Below are positions 10,447 through 19,800 of a stretch of 64,000 nucleotides of DNA, in pieces; within the stretch, counting starts at the first letter, position 1, and every line of letters starts with the position of its first letter. The position numbers and the translations under genes are program-made. The DNA comes from Adiantum capillus-veneris (taxonomy: Eukaryota; Streptophyta; Polypodiopsida; Polypodiales; Pteridaceae). The DNA is taken from positions 61,635,748-61,699,747 of the forward strand of contig CM043944.1 of assembly GCA_014529385.2 (NCBI GenBank), read 5' to 3'. The notes beneath the pieces are model-generated. The model was not told the origin of the DNA. It worked only from the letters and a program-made list of their open reading frames with translations, and ran no database searches.

Positions 10447-10735
10447 TTATGAGAGAAGCTCCAAACTATTTGATTCCCTTGCATCTTGTTCCTGAAGGCT
10501 CATCTTGGTCTTGGGCCCTTTGCTGTTTAATGCGTTGTTTTCAAAAAACATCGTCACTTTTTGATCCAGTATTCTCCAAGAAATCTGCATTTTTGTTAAC
10601 AACACCTGCATTTTCAACCTGATGTCTTTCATACATTGGTATAAAGGACGGTTTCCTAGAAGCATTTACAAATGCAACCTTAAGCTTTGAACATTCACAA
10701 CATGTGAGTTGTTGTGTGTGAGAGTTTACCAACAT
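10447..10735 (-). other. Unrecognised open frames, possible coding remnant
   Basis: Two overlapping minus-strand frames (10,735-10,541 and 10,665-10,447) have ordinary amino-acid composition and could be one reading with a frameshift near 10,545. No motif is recognised. This may be a gene remnant or chance. Confidence 0.2.
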
Positions 10736-10779
10736 ATCATCTACAATTAGTAAATATTCTATAGCTCTCTAATAATTGG

Positions 10780-11170
10780 ATTGTGTTGGGATATGGGGAA
10801 AGCTTGCATATAATAACGTGTCCACTAGTCGATCATTTGTTTGGCCCCAACATACAACATGTGGAACCTCTCCAGATCTGAGTATGTATCTTCATCATGA
10901 TCATGTAGAAAGTTCTCGAGCCCAATGATGCTAAGAGTAAGAGTTGAATGATTACAAGGACTCGGTCCAATCTACGGAATGACAACCCTGCAAAATGGAA
11001 GAGTGGGTCCTATTTATAAGTACCCGAGCTAGAGTTTGTCTCACTCTGTACTATACAATTCCTACGATAATTACAGTCGGTAAATGTCAAATCGAACTAA
11101 TTGACCTAACTATGAAATAACGCCCGACAAAGGCCCGTTTCCACCGTTTACAAGCTTCCTTGTAAACACC
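10780..11170 (-). promoter_or_regulatory. LTR-like promoter with minus-strand TATA box
   Basis: On the minus strand CTTATAAATAGGACCC (TATA box at 11,011-11,020) is followed by a GC-mixed leader, as in LTR U3/R regions. An inverted pair, GTTTACAAG and CTTGTAAAC, lies at about 11,145-11,168. No paired LTR, PBS or PPT was found, so this may be a solo LTR fragment. Confidence 0.3.
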
Positions 11171-11763
11171 CCCCTATGTATAGAATCATAAGTTAGAAAC
11201 TATGTTTCCTAATGTCCACCATGGCTCATTTGGAGCATGGCGGTGTTGTAATTTGTATTGATAGTATGCTAATATATACTCCACTCACAGTTGTAAGTAT
11301 GGCTTTATTAAATTGAAAAAAAAAGGGACTATTAGCGTCAATATAAGGATTCGAGGAAGCAGGGAAAAGGATTGTGTATAAGCGGTAAAAAGTTTGCTTT
11401 CAAGGTGGCATTGCTTGGATGAGAAGGAATAGCAGGTTGCTTCATTGTTGAAAAAAGACTTCAACCCTTTGCTTAACCCTTTAACTTAAAGTCTACTTGA
11501 AGTGACTAAGAGGCCGTGTTAAAATGACAGCATTTCAGAGAGTATGGCCCCCAAAAAAAGGGGCAGCCTTTCAATGCCTCTACATAAACACTCAAATAAC
11601 GCAGCCGAACTTGCTTACTTGTACTATTGTATTAAAATAAGGGGATAAGGTAACGTTAATTTGTAATTAATTATATTGAAGGGAAAGCATGTTAAGGTTA
11701 AGCTAAGCTAAATCATATTGTGCTAACACCTACACTGGTGCTATGCAGGACTACTAGGGCACA
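11171..11763. other. Unassigned DNA upstream of microprotein candidate
   Basis: No domain is seen. TGCAG at 11,744-11,748 could be a splice acceptor 15 bases before the ATG at 11,764. A donor cannot be chosen. Confidence 0.3.
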
Positions 11764-11895
11764 ATGACAGGCTATGTGTACATCTCCATCCCCGGATTCT
11801 TCGTACTGTTAGGCTTGTGCCTGTGTTGCTATTGGTTGGGCCGCAAGCACCGAGCAACGGCATTTCGCAGAGAAGTGCCCGCCCCCCTCGCTTGA
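11764..11895 (+). CDS. Candidate 43-residue single-pass membrane microprotein
   Basis: A short open frame runs from ATG 11,764 to TGA 11,893-11,895. The N-terminal half is strongly hydrophobic (about residues 4-25, including GFFVLLGLCLCCYWLG) and is followed at once by a basic stretch (RKHR, later RR), the arrangement of a single N-out/C-in membrane helix. Three cysteines cluster at residues 19-22. A possible 3' splice site ends at 11,748, and a canonical AATAAA polyadenylation signal lies 88 bases after the stop. The frame is in DNA with no recognised transposon. I do not recognise a named family. It could be a real plant small membrane protein, a processed copy, or chance; the combination of start, helix, basic cap and polyadenylation signal favours the first two. 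Confidence 0.4.
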   Translation: MTGYVYISIPGFFVLLGLCLCCYWLGRKHRATAFRREVPAPLA

Positions 11896-11982
11896 ATGCG
11901 TACTCTTGTTTGTAGTTCCAAGCCCAAAGTTTCAACATCCCTCCTTGCATTTATCTAACAAGCTTTTGCTCCTTACTGCTGC

Positions 11983-11988
11983 AATAAA
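11983..11988 (+). terminator. AATAAA polyadenylation signal
   Basis: A canonical hexamer 88 bases past the stop of the 43-codon frame, in the expected place for a plant 3' UTR. Such hexamers also occur by chance in AT-rich DNA. Confidence 0.4.
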
Positions 11989-12586
11989 ATGTATGGAGAC
12001 GCCATATCCTCTTAAGGACATGGCGTGAGGCTGATTTGTTATCTCATTCCTCTTGCATAATGTGATCTTCAAAAATGTAGCTCTTCCTTCCATCCGCCAT
12101 TTATGATAGCTAGGTTTTGTTAAGGGGCATGTAAGGTATGATTATAGTGAGAATTACAGCATGGATCCGCATTCATTAGAGGGTCATGAAATTGAGGTTT
12201 TGAGAGAATGAGATGACTGTTTATTTTCCTTTCGTGAAAGGAAATTGTATTGCTTTCAGATAGATTGATGTAGTCACCACCATTTAATGATTCTTCCGTC
12301 GAGGTCGTTGGTCGGGGGGCAAAAGATCTAGGCCCTTCGTTCACCCACGCTTCTCCTACAGGATCAAGTGTTGCAGCTGCTGGATGCATGCCACATTAGC
12401 AGGCGGAATCTTGTTTAATCTTTTGCAAATGATTGCATGGCACGTCAACAGCGATCAACAAGTCAGCATATGGAATCCAATCTCTGTAGTGAACCACCGT
12501 ACTCGATCACTGCAATCTCACCCTGTGCAATCTCTACTGTAGTCGAACCTCTGTACCTGGCCCCCCTCCCAACGACCTTGACGGCC
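11989..12586. other. Unassigned DNA with one 89-codon minus frame
   Basis: The minus-strand frame 12,389-12,120 starts MHPAAATLDP and has a balanced, non-repetitive composition, but no domain is recognised. It could be an exon of an unknown gene or chance. Nothing else is seen here. Confidence 0.25.
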
Positions 12587-12614
12587 GGGAATGGTCACTA
12601 AAATGACCATTCCC
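12587..12614. repeat. 11-bp perfect hairpin, with a related copy 92 bases on
   Basis: Arms GGGAATGGTCA (12,587-12,597) and TGACCATTCCC (12,604-12,614) flank a 6-base loop. A diverged version, AATGGTCATTAAATGATCATT, occurs at about 12,679-12,699. The pair may mark the ends of a small inserted segment. Confidence 0.7.
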
Positions 12615-12702
12615 ATAATATTGACTCCCACCATGGCTCCCGACATATGTCGATCTCCATGTGGTCGTCAACATTATTAATGGTCATTAAATGATCATTC
12701 TT

Positions 12703-12898
12703 TACCCCTTCATTTTACTAACTAGTAATCTAGACAGGCATATCGATTGGTTTATCCCACTTCATCGGTACTGGTTTGAAGTACGTGAGAAGTCGCCAAG
12801 TGGGACTCCCTACCCCTTCATTTTACTAACTAGTAATCGAGACAGGCATGTCGACTGGATTATCCCACTTCATTGGGACTAGTTTGAAGTACATGAGA
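12703..12898. repeat. 108-bp tandem duplication
   Basis: TACCCCTTCATTTTACTAAC occurs at 12,703 and 12,811, followed in both by AGACAGGCAT-TCGA-TGG and TTTGAAGTAC-TGAGAA. The units differ at roughly one base in ten. The + strand 63-codon frame across it is a by-product. Confidence 0.85.
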
Positions 12899-13073
12899 AA
12901 TAAAAAGAGATAATTGAGCCCACATAGGCACACTTGAATATACTTAATAGAAACCCAAATCGGCATGCACTCACTCTCTTCCTCCGATTAGTCTCTTTCA
13001 CATTCTTGCTACAATTATCTTTAGAGAACGTAACTATTCACTAGTCTCTAGGCGTTGCCTCCAACGGCAACAC

Positions 13074-13075
<2 letters not shown>

Positions 13076-13138
<63 letters not shown>
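13076..13138. repeat. (CT)n(CA)n microsatellite
   Basis: An uninterrupted CT run passes into a CA run. Open frames rich in ER, CV or SL dipeptides over it are artefacts. Confidence 0.95.
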
Positions 13139-13139
<1 letters not shown>

Positions 13140-13252
13140 ACGGGCTGTTAGTACACACTGGCTAAAGGCAATTGGATGCAAAAAATGAGGACACGTGAGA
13201 GGAGGGGCTTCCGGAATCCCTTCCCCCTTTATATATACGTGTATGTGTATAT

Positions 13253-13312
<60 letters not shown>
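13253..13312. repeat. (CA)n(TA)n microsatellite
   Basis: A CA run of about 17 bases is followed by a long TA run to about 13,312. Confidence 0.95.
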
Positions 13313-13316
<4 letters not shown>

Positions 13317-13855
13317 TTATGAATCTCTAAAATACTCTTCCATTTGTCCCTAAAACGTGGGATCGCTGGATTTGATAGCTTGAGAAGAGATCGTTACTCT
13401 TTCTTTTTTTTGCAAAACTCATAATGGTGAGTTTTTTATATTGACAAAACCATAAAATCACATAACGAAGCCATGCCCGGACTAAATCATTTTCACTAAT
13501 TCATGAAGGATGTTTCTTGTTGAGATTTTATATGCAAAGTGTCCATAGAGTAACTATCTAAATGTTGTACTTAGGTACATTCACTAAGCGAGAAGGTGAT
13601 AAGCTTCTTAAGGGACCACGAAGAAATTGATACAACAAAAAAGATTGAATGAAGGGGTTGGGTACCAATGCTTATATAAAGCTGATTATGATCCAAGTAT
13701 ATGGTGCCCTATTGATTTTTAGAGCCACTAAAAGTGGTGCATAAATGCTAACTTTAGCCAATTAAAGACAAAACGCTCACAACCTCGTGAGGAGACAACA
13801 TCAGCAACATCACACCAATTTCTCTGTTGCCCACTAGCCAATGTCGCAAACAACA

Positions 13856-13859
<4 letters not shown>
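13313..13859. other. Unassigned DNA
   Basis: Nothing recognisable is seen between the two microsatellites. Confidence 0.35.

Positions 13860-13904
<45 letters not shown>
13860..13904. repeat. (GA)n microsatellite
   Basis: An uninterrupted GA run of about 44 bases. Confidence 0.95.
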
Positions 13905-13908
<4 letters not shown>

Positions 13909-15412
13909 ATTACCGTCCTTGTAGGTCAAATATAATGTATCGGACCAAAGTTACCTATGATGTAGTATGTGTGTGGTTAATGAGTGATCCTTGATGCTCC
14001 AAAATTGTGGTGGTGGTGTCGCAATGGAGAGCCCACATTGTGGCTAGGAGAGGAAAGTATGTAGATCTAATTTCATGGCTAAAAATGTGAGGGAAGAAAG
14101 TTTGGATGAGACCAAAATCTGAGCACTCTAGTGGTGTGCGGTACTCAGACTCTCAAACTTGCAGTGAGCATAATGTGCACAATCAATTTGACTCTTCTCC
14201 ATTGCCCCAACGTCCTGTCTAGTATCGAAGGGAGTGGGAGCGGAGCTAAGCCAAAATGGCTACGATAGTGCCTATCACTGACCAGGGGATATGATCAAGC
14301 ATGTAAGGGTGATTACATTTCCTCTTTTAATGCAGGACTTGGTTTTGTAGTTGGGGGCAATATGGCCGGTGTAGTGTATGAAGCGTGACCCATTGGATTC
14401 CTCCCAAGTCGTAATACATTGGCATTGTAGAAAAGCTTCATTCACTTGGGAGCCTATTGAGGCATCATGTAGTGAGGGTGATGCATCCCATCTCCCAAAC
14501 CACTTCTATATGCCTTGCATACAATGTTGATACTAAAAAGAGTACAATGCAGGGTTATGGGGGCTCTCAAGGGCATGCCAAAGTGGTTGAGCAACTATGG
14601 AGATCAAGAGTAGAGAAGGAGCAGTGGTTTATGTGTTTTTTCAAGGCCAAGATGCTTTGCACTGGGTGCCAATGGTGACCCTCAGTACGGTCTATAGGCT
14701 GGCCAAGAGGGCTTCTCAAACGGAGCTACGAGGTGAAAGTTATGGCAGCTTGAATTTCAACGTGGTTTGCAGATACGTACCGGATTGGACAGTTACAGAT
14801 AATGGGCCAGAGAAAAAGTGAGTTCATGGGCCTGAAGTGCTCATATTACAATGCATGTCGGATCTGCAATCGGAGTTAAACGGCCAAGATATGAGCGGTT
14901 GAAGTTTCACCAAGGGCCAATTCTATGCTAGATTGACTACCTCAATCGGTGTGCCATCTGGATTTTTCTTAGCCTTGCTAGGGTTTGTATGGAAGGTATA
15001 TGGTGTATGAAGGCCATAGGAGTTGATGGCACATTGATCAAAGCTCTAGTTCTGGAGACATTGAAAGTTGAAGTTGGCGGAAGTTTCCAATAGTGCAACA
15101 CCAAATGATTTTTTCTAGTTTTGATGGCCTTGGTCAGAGGGCATGGCAAAGTTGAGATGCATTAGGATCCTAGAGTTTTGAATCCGGTGTGGAGGTTTTT
15201 TACGTGGTCTTTATGGCTCAGGCATCGGGTCCATGAGCCTCAAATGACATGCTTTCAATGTTGCAGGAGACAAAGTTTGATTTGAGAAGTTTTAATGGGG
15301 GATTTGGGGGAGCTTCGAGGCTCATATCATGCAAAGGTGCCCCACGACACTTCAAAAAAACCCACGCTACAAGAACATGAGGTATATATACTATGACATG
15401 AGGCCCCATTAG

Positions 15413-15414
<2 letters not shown>
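13905..15414. other. Unassigned DNA, no supported gene
   Basis: Open frames up to 74 codons (for example 14,457-14,678 and 14,597-14,821 on +) overlap in different frames and show no known domain. The base composition is close to 45% GC, higher than the AT-rich left part of the window, so an unrecognised decayed element or gene is possible. Confidence 0.35.

Positions 15415-15503
<89 letters not shown>
15415..15503. repeat. (GT)n(GA)n compound microsatellite
   Basis: A GT run of about 34 bases passes directly into a GA run of about 54 bases. All open frames over it (CV and ER repeats) are artefacts. Confidence 0.95.
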
Positions 15504-15505
<2 letters not shown>

Positions 15506-16439
15506 CCTCTCCCATTGGCTAAGGCTCTCATACGTGGGTGCTACCTACGTGCGACAAATGGCAGGTTTTGGCAGTTCAGAGTGTTGTTGGATGCCGTTGA
15601 CGATGTTGGGGATGATGATGACGTGGTCCAATGAGCCAAAGTATTTTTGAGGGAGAGGGCTCTCACCATGACGGCGCTTTCGGGGCGGCTCAATGAAGAG
15701 GGAGCCCACATGAGCCTTGGTCTCCAAGGAATCCGAGAATAGAAAAAGGTCGATTCACATGCAAAGGCAAGATATAAAGAAAAGAAGGATGGGACAAAAA
15801 TAGAGAAAGCTACACTCGCCCATAAGGGGATGGTTTTTTGACAATTAGAGGGAGTTCTTTTTGGGCTTCTGCAATGGGAACAGGAGAAGGAGAGCTCCAC
15901 CGAGAAGAAGCCAATGAAGGCTGCCAGAGGGAGTTTTTTCTGGGCTCATCAAGGCTGTGATGATGGAGCTAAGATGTAGCAGGTCCTTTGGTGATTGTAG
16001 ATTGTATTTTGGTCAAAGAAATAGAAAATCATTGCCGTTTTTTGTGTCATTTCTTCCCCCTTTTCCCCCTTCTCATCTTTGCTCTACTCCAAAGTGTATG
16101 GTGCCGCTGTGCTCATTGGTGTGTGAGTGGTGTGTATCCTCGAGCCGTTTGTGTGTGAGAGAGAGAAACAGAGAGAGGTGTTGTGCTGTGGAAATGCTGG
16201 AAGTAGGAAAAATTGGGATGATTGCTATCTGTGTACGGAGTGTGTGTGCATTGGTATGCATACTGGTGATTTGCTTGCCGAAGTGTGCAGTTTAGATGGT
16301 GATTGCTAGTGGATGGGGATGTTGTGAGTACCCTAGGCTATAAAAAGACATTTGTGTTTGTTTTTGGATGTGTTCCCATCCCCTCTCTTTATTGTACTCA
16401 AGATCTTTCTTTTCTGTGTCTTTTGAACTTTTTTCCTTT
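15504..16439. other. Unassigned DNA
   Basis: Frames of up to 119 codons exist (15,900-15,541 on minus and 15,957-16,295 on +), but they oppose each other, show no domain and lie in low-complexity purine/pyrimidine-skewed DNA. No feature is supported. Confidence 0.35.
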
Positions 16440-17087
16440 CTTCCCATGAAATCGTAGGAAGACGATGTGAGGGGTTTTGTTTCATATTTATCATGTATTC
16501 CACAACCATTTCGATGCCCATAACCTCAATTGGAAGGGAACCTCAATTGGAAGACATCTTGACTCAAGAATTAGGAGCATTTATGGCATTTGTATCTTAG
16601 CTTGGAGAAAGTTTGTAAGAAAACTCTTTTGGACGTTCTCAAACTCTTTCCAAGTAGACTTGAGATGCTCTCACCCCACACTTCAATTTCATAAAGAAGA
16701 ACCGATGTCACCAATGTGTCAGAAAGGTACTTTTTTAGAACCCAACACTTGATGTTTCCTGCATTACACATGTTCTCAAATGCATACTACGCTCTTTTTT
16801 TGGCTTCCAAATGATGCATATCACATCCATGCCACTTGTAATTTGCCAAAAATCTCAAGGTCAAAGTACTTAAAGCTATCAACAACTTCAAGTGTCTTAT
16901 TGTTGTACACAATGCATTGATTCTCGTTATGGTTGGTTTTCACAAGCATGAACTTTATTTTGGATTCATTCACAACTAGCCCACGATGCAAGCAAAATTT
17001 CTGAAGGACAAACATAAGCTTTTGTACATCCTCTAAAGTGAGCGCTATAACCAGTACATCATCTGCATACAACGTTCAAACCACCAT
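16440..17087 (-). pseudogene. L1-type LINE ORF2 reverse transcriptase remnant
   Basis: The minus frame 17,072-16,821 starts with the catalytic box MYADDVLVIA and continues LEDVQKLM, GLVVNESKIKFMLV and VDSFKYF, the usual order in plant L1-like RT after the YADD box. The next frame (16,771-16,571) has DTLVTSVLLYEIEVWG, and a third (16,521-16,333) has VVEYMINMKQNPSHRLP, both typical of the RT thumb/C-terminal region. Frame changes and a 17-base local duplication near 16,529-16,562 show decay. The sequence upstream of YADD is cut off at 17,087 exactly where the chromovirus LTR begins, so that element probably inserted into or recombined with this LINE. Confidence 0.85.
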
Positions 17088-17217
17088 TGTAAGACTAGGG
17101 CAACTAGTCCTTAGAGTCCATCTCCCAACCTCCCACTATATAGCAAGCTCCTAGCCCGTTGCCCTAGTTGGACTCCCTTTCCACACTGCTTAGTCCGGCC
17201 TTGGTCTTGTCCTGACA
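17088..17217 (-). repeat. Chromovirus 3' LTR, only 130 bp
   Basis: Read on the minus strand it starts TGTCAGGACAAG and ends TAGTCTTACA, with a TATA box (GCTATATAG) in the middle. It directly follows the PPT (AAGGGAGGAG at 17,221-17,230). A second copy about 90% identical at 37,558-37,690 is followed by a primer site, confirming both ends of the LTR. 130 bp is very short for a gypsy LTR. Confidence 0.8.
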
Positions 17218-17221
17218 TTAC

Positions 17222-17450
17222 TCCTCCCTTAAGGAAGAGTTTTTGTCCTCGAAAACAAAAGTGGGAAACTTCTTCTTAAGAACACTAATGTTTTCCCAAG
17301 TGGCACCTTCCTTAGGTCGATCTTTCCACTTGAGTAAAGCTTGTCGACGTACATGATGAGGAGTACGTAAATCATGATAGTCAAGAATTCGTTCAGGTTC
17401 ATGCGGTAAGTAGGAGGTTCAAAGAAATCAACCAAAATCTGTTAGTCGAT
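17222..17450 (-). pseudogene. Integrase C-terminal chromodomain
   Basis: In the frame offset from the open 17,435-17,229 frame the minus strand reads ERILDYHD, then LLKWKDRPKEGATWE and FPTFVFEDKNSSLREE before the stop and PPT. The tryptophan pair spaced across KWK...ATWE is the canonical plant retrotransposon chromodomain end. A frame change separates it from the integrase body. Confidence 0.8.
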
Positions 17451-18652
17451 AACGTTGTTGTCCCCATGTAACTGCTTACGTAAACGACTTACATGAAACA
17501 CCGGATGAATACGAGAGTGTGTAGGTAGCGAAAATTTGTAGGCACGATCACCCACTCGCTTGAGTATTTTGAAAGGCCCACAATATCATGGAGATAGTTT
17601 AGGTGTTGGTTTAGTTTTCAGACTTTCAAAATGCTCTGACACACATAAAAATACTTCCTCCCCTTCCTCAAAGGTAACTTGCCGGTGTCATCAACGTACT
17701 TCTTATACCGATCCTATGCTTGTCGGACATTCTGACGAGCGAGTTTCAGCATATCCATGTGGTCTTGGAGAAAACCCTTAACTTGTTGGAGTTTTTTGGT
17801 TGCCAATCCCACCATAATAGGTGACCTAGGTTGAAAACCATACATGAGCATGAAAGGACTAAATCCAGTTGTGATATGCTTAGCACTATTGTAGGCAAAC
17901 TCAAGAATAGGTAAATATTCTTTCCACTCTGATTGTCTCTTGCTAACGTATGCGTGTAGCATATCCTCTAGCACTTGGTTAACCCGCTTAGTCTAACCAT
18001 CTGTTTTTAGATGATCGACTGTACTGAGGTTTAGTTATGTACCCAATCACTTGAACACAGCCCTCCAAAAATGATTGTTAAACTTGGGATCCCGATCCAC
18101 TGACGATGTTATTTGGCAAACCATACAACTTATATAGGTTGTCCACAAATAGCTTGGCTAGTTCTGGAGTCTTAATCATTGATTTGGTTGGAATAAACGT
18201 ACATAGTTTAGTGAACCGGTCTACAACCACCCATACCGAGTCATGACCTCGTACAGTGGTTGGTAAACCCACAGTAAAATCCATAGAGATACTTTCCCAT
18301 TTACGATTGGGAATCTCCAAAGGATGGAAGAGTCCTCCTGCTTTTAGGCGCTCTCTTTGTTAACCTGACATTTTTGGCAATGTAAGACATAATCTTGAAC
18401 AAACCCATGTAAACCTGGCCAGTAAAACTATCGTCGTATGAGAGCGTAAGTCTTTCTAATACACGGGTGCCCTGTACTTGGACTATCATGACATTCATAA
18501 AGAATTTAGTGCCGAATGTCTGTGTCCAAAGGTACACAAACTCTCCCCTTATAGAGTAGGTACCCATTGTCGATGGTGAAATGCTTCCATCGTTGTAGTT
18601 CATCACTCGACAGAGGAGAACTATGTGTGGAGGTTAATGTTACACTACCATC
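17451..18652 (-). pseudogene. Chromovirus integrase
   Basis: Reading minus: VCVPLDTDIRH near 18,510, then a His/Cys zinc finger (HDSPSTGH with CQKCQ), the core MDFTVGLPTTVRGHDSVWVV (18,287-18,228), VVDRFTKL, and the downstream EFAYNSAKHITTGFSPF with FMLMYGFQPRSP at about 17,900-17,830. Several in-frame stops and at least three frame changes break it. The catalytic glutamate site reads DG-stop-TKRVNQ, where the family has E, so Lys replaces the third acidic residue. The N-terminal linker starts right at the left LTR of the LARD. Confidence 0.85.
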
Positions 18653-19138
18653 TGCTACAGTCGGAGGCGTGGCTGCCCTGCAAAATATCAAAAACCATAT
18701 GCTACAAACCATAAAACGAACTAATCTCCATACCTGGCGAATCCATGATCACATAATCGACGATATACGTGAACAGAGAGAGATAGAGAGCGGGAAAGAG
18801 TGAAAGAACGCGTGTAGACACACCTCCTAGAGCGGAGTGCTACGTCGGCACGGCGAGAGAGAAGAGAGGAGAGGAGAGAATAAGACACAAGCACTGGGTA
18901 CAATCTCCCCCCGTGCAAGAGTGACCATTTTCCTCTTGCACATATTTATTTTATAGATTTCTTGAATGGTCAAATTGGTTACAAACTGGCCGGCCGGTCA
19001 TAATTGGCCAAAGCTCATAAAAGAGCACTTGAATAATAAAATGTACATGATATACAAATAAATTTTCATAGGCCAAGCTGGGTCTAGTCTTTTACACCTG
19101 TCAGCTGTAATAAATAATAAAATATCATTTCTATAACA
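18653..19138 (-). repeat. LARD 3' LTR
   Basis: On the + strand it starts TGCTACAGTCGGAGG and ends TTTCTATAACA. It is the same length as the other LTR, with about 15 substitutions, so insertion is moderately old. Confidence 0.93.
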
Positions 19139-19590
19139 TACCTCTCCGTTGGAAAGCAATTGTCCTCAGTTGCGAGTATAAAAATCTGCAAACAATACTT
19201 GTCAAAAACAGTGATTAGTATGTTGTGTCAAAAACATCACATAATTAAAATAAATAAAAAAATAAAAAAATAAAAATAATGATACTAAACAACATTAGCT
19301 TATGCCTGCCGTCATCCACATACTACCTATTCTAGTGTCCCATACCACTAGAATGAGCAGTATATGTCATATCCTGATGAATCAAGATATCATTGGTCAC
19401 ACTCATCATTAATCTCTCATAATGTCAAGTCTCATCACATAAACACTGCCATAATAATCACTAGATACCAAATCCCAATCCCATTCCAATTCCACAATAT
19501 AATTCCAAATCCAAATTAATTTCATTATGTACCCGGGTAACAAAATCATACCAGTTACAGTGGTGGCCAGCCACTGCAGCATGATTTTGT
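19139..19590. other. LARD interior, 3' part, non-coding
   Basis: Purine tract next to the LTR, then A-rich sequence with an AATAAAAAAATAAAA stretch near 19,255. No coding signal. Confidence 0.6.
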
Positions 19591-19594
19591 GATT

Positions 19595-19800
19595 GGTGTT
19601 GCCTCATCCGGCGAGTCTACACCAATAAAGCGTGCTGCCTAAATCGGCGAATCTGCACTAATGCTGCCTAAATCGGCGGATTTGCATTGGATATTGTTTA
19701 AAAATAATAAATCTGAAGTTTGTCAATGTGCTGCCTAGATCGGTGGATCTGCACCAAGATGAGTATTTACACACTGCCTAAATCGGCGAATCTGTGTGTC
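19595..19800. repeat. Degenerate repeats with CTGCCTAAATCGGCGAATCTG core
   Basis: About five copies of a 25-30 base motif, with core GCCTAAATCGGCGAATCTGC, at about 19,598, 19,637, 19,662, 19,730 and 19,775, with variable spacers. Copies share ATCGG-GAATCTG- and then CA-CAA. This is a candidate functional (packaging or protein-binding) repeat of the non-coding element, or a decayed minisatellite. Confidence 0.75.

Noticed and set aside
13076-15650. Open frames rich in ER, CV, SL and HT dipeptides
   Set aside because: They are translations of CT/CA/GA/GT microsatellites in both strands and several frames.
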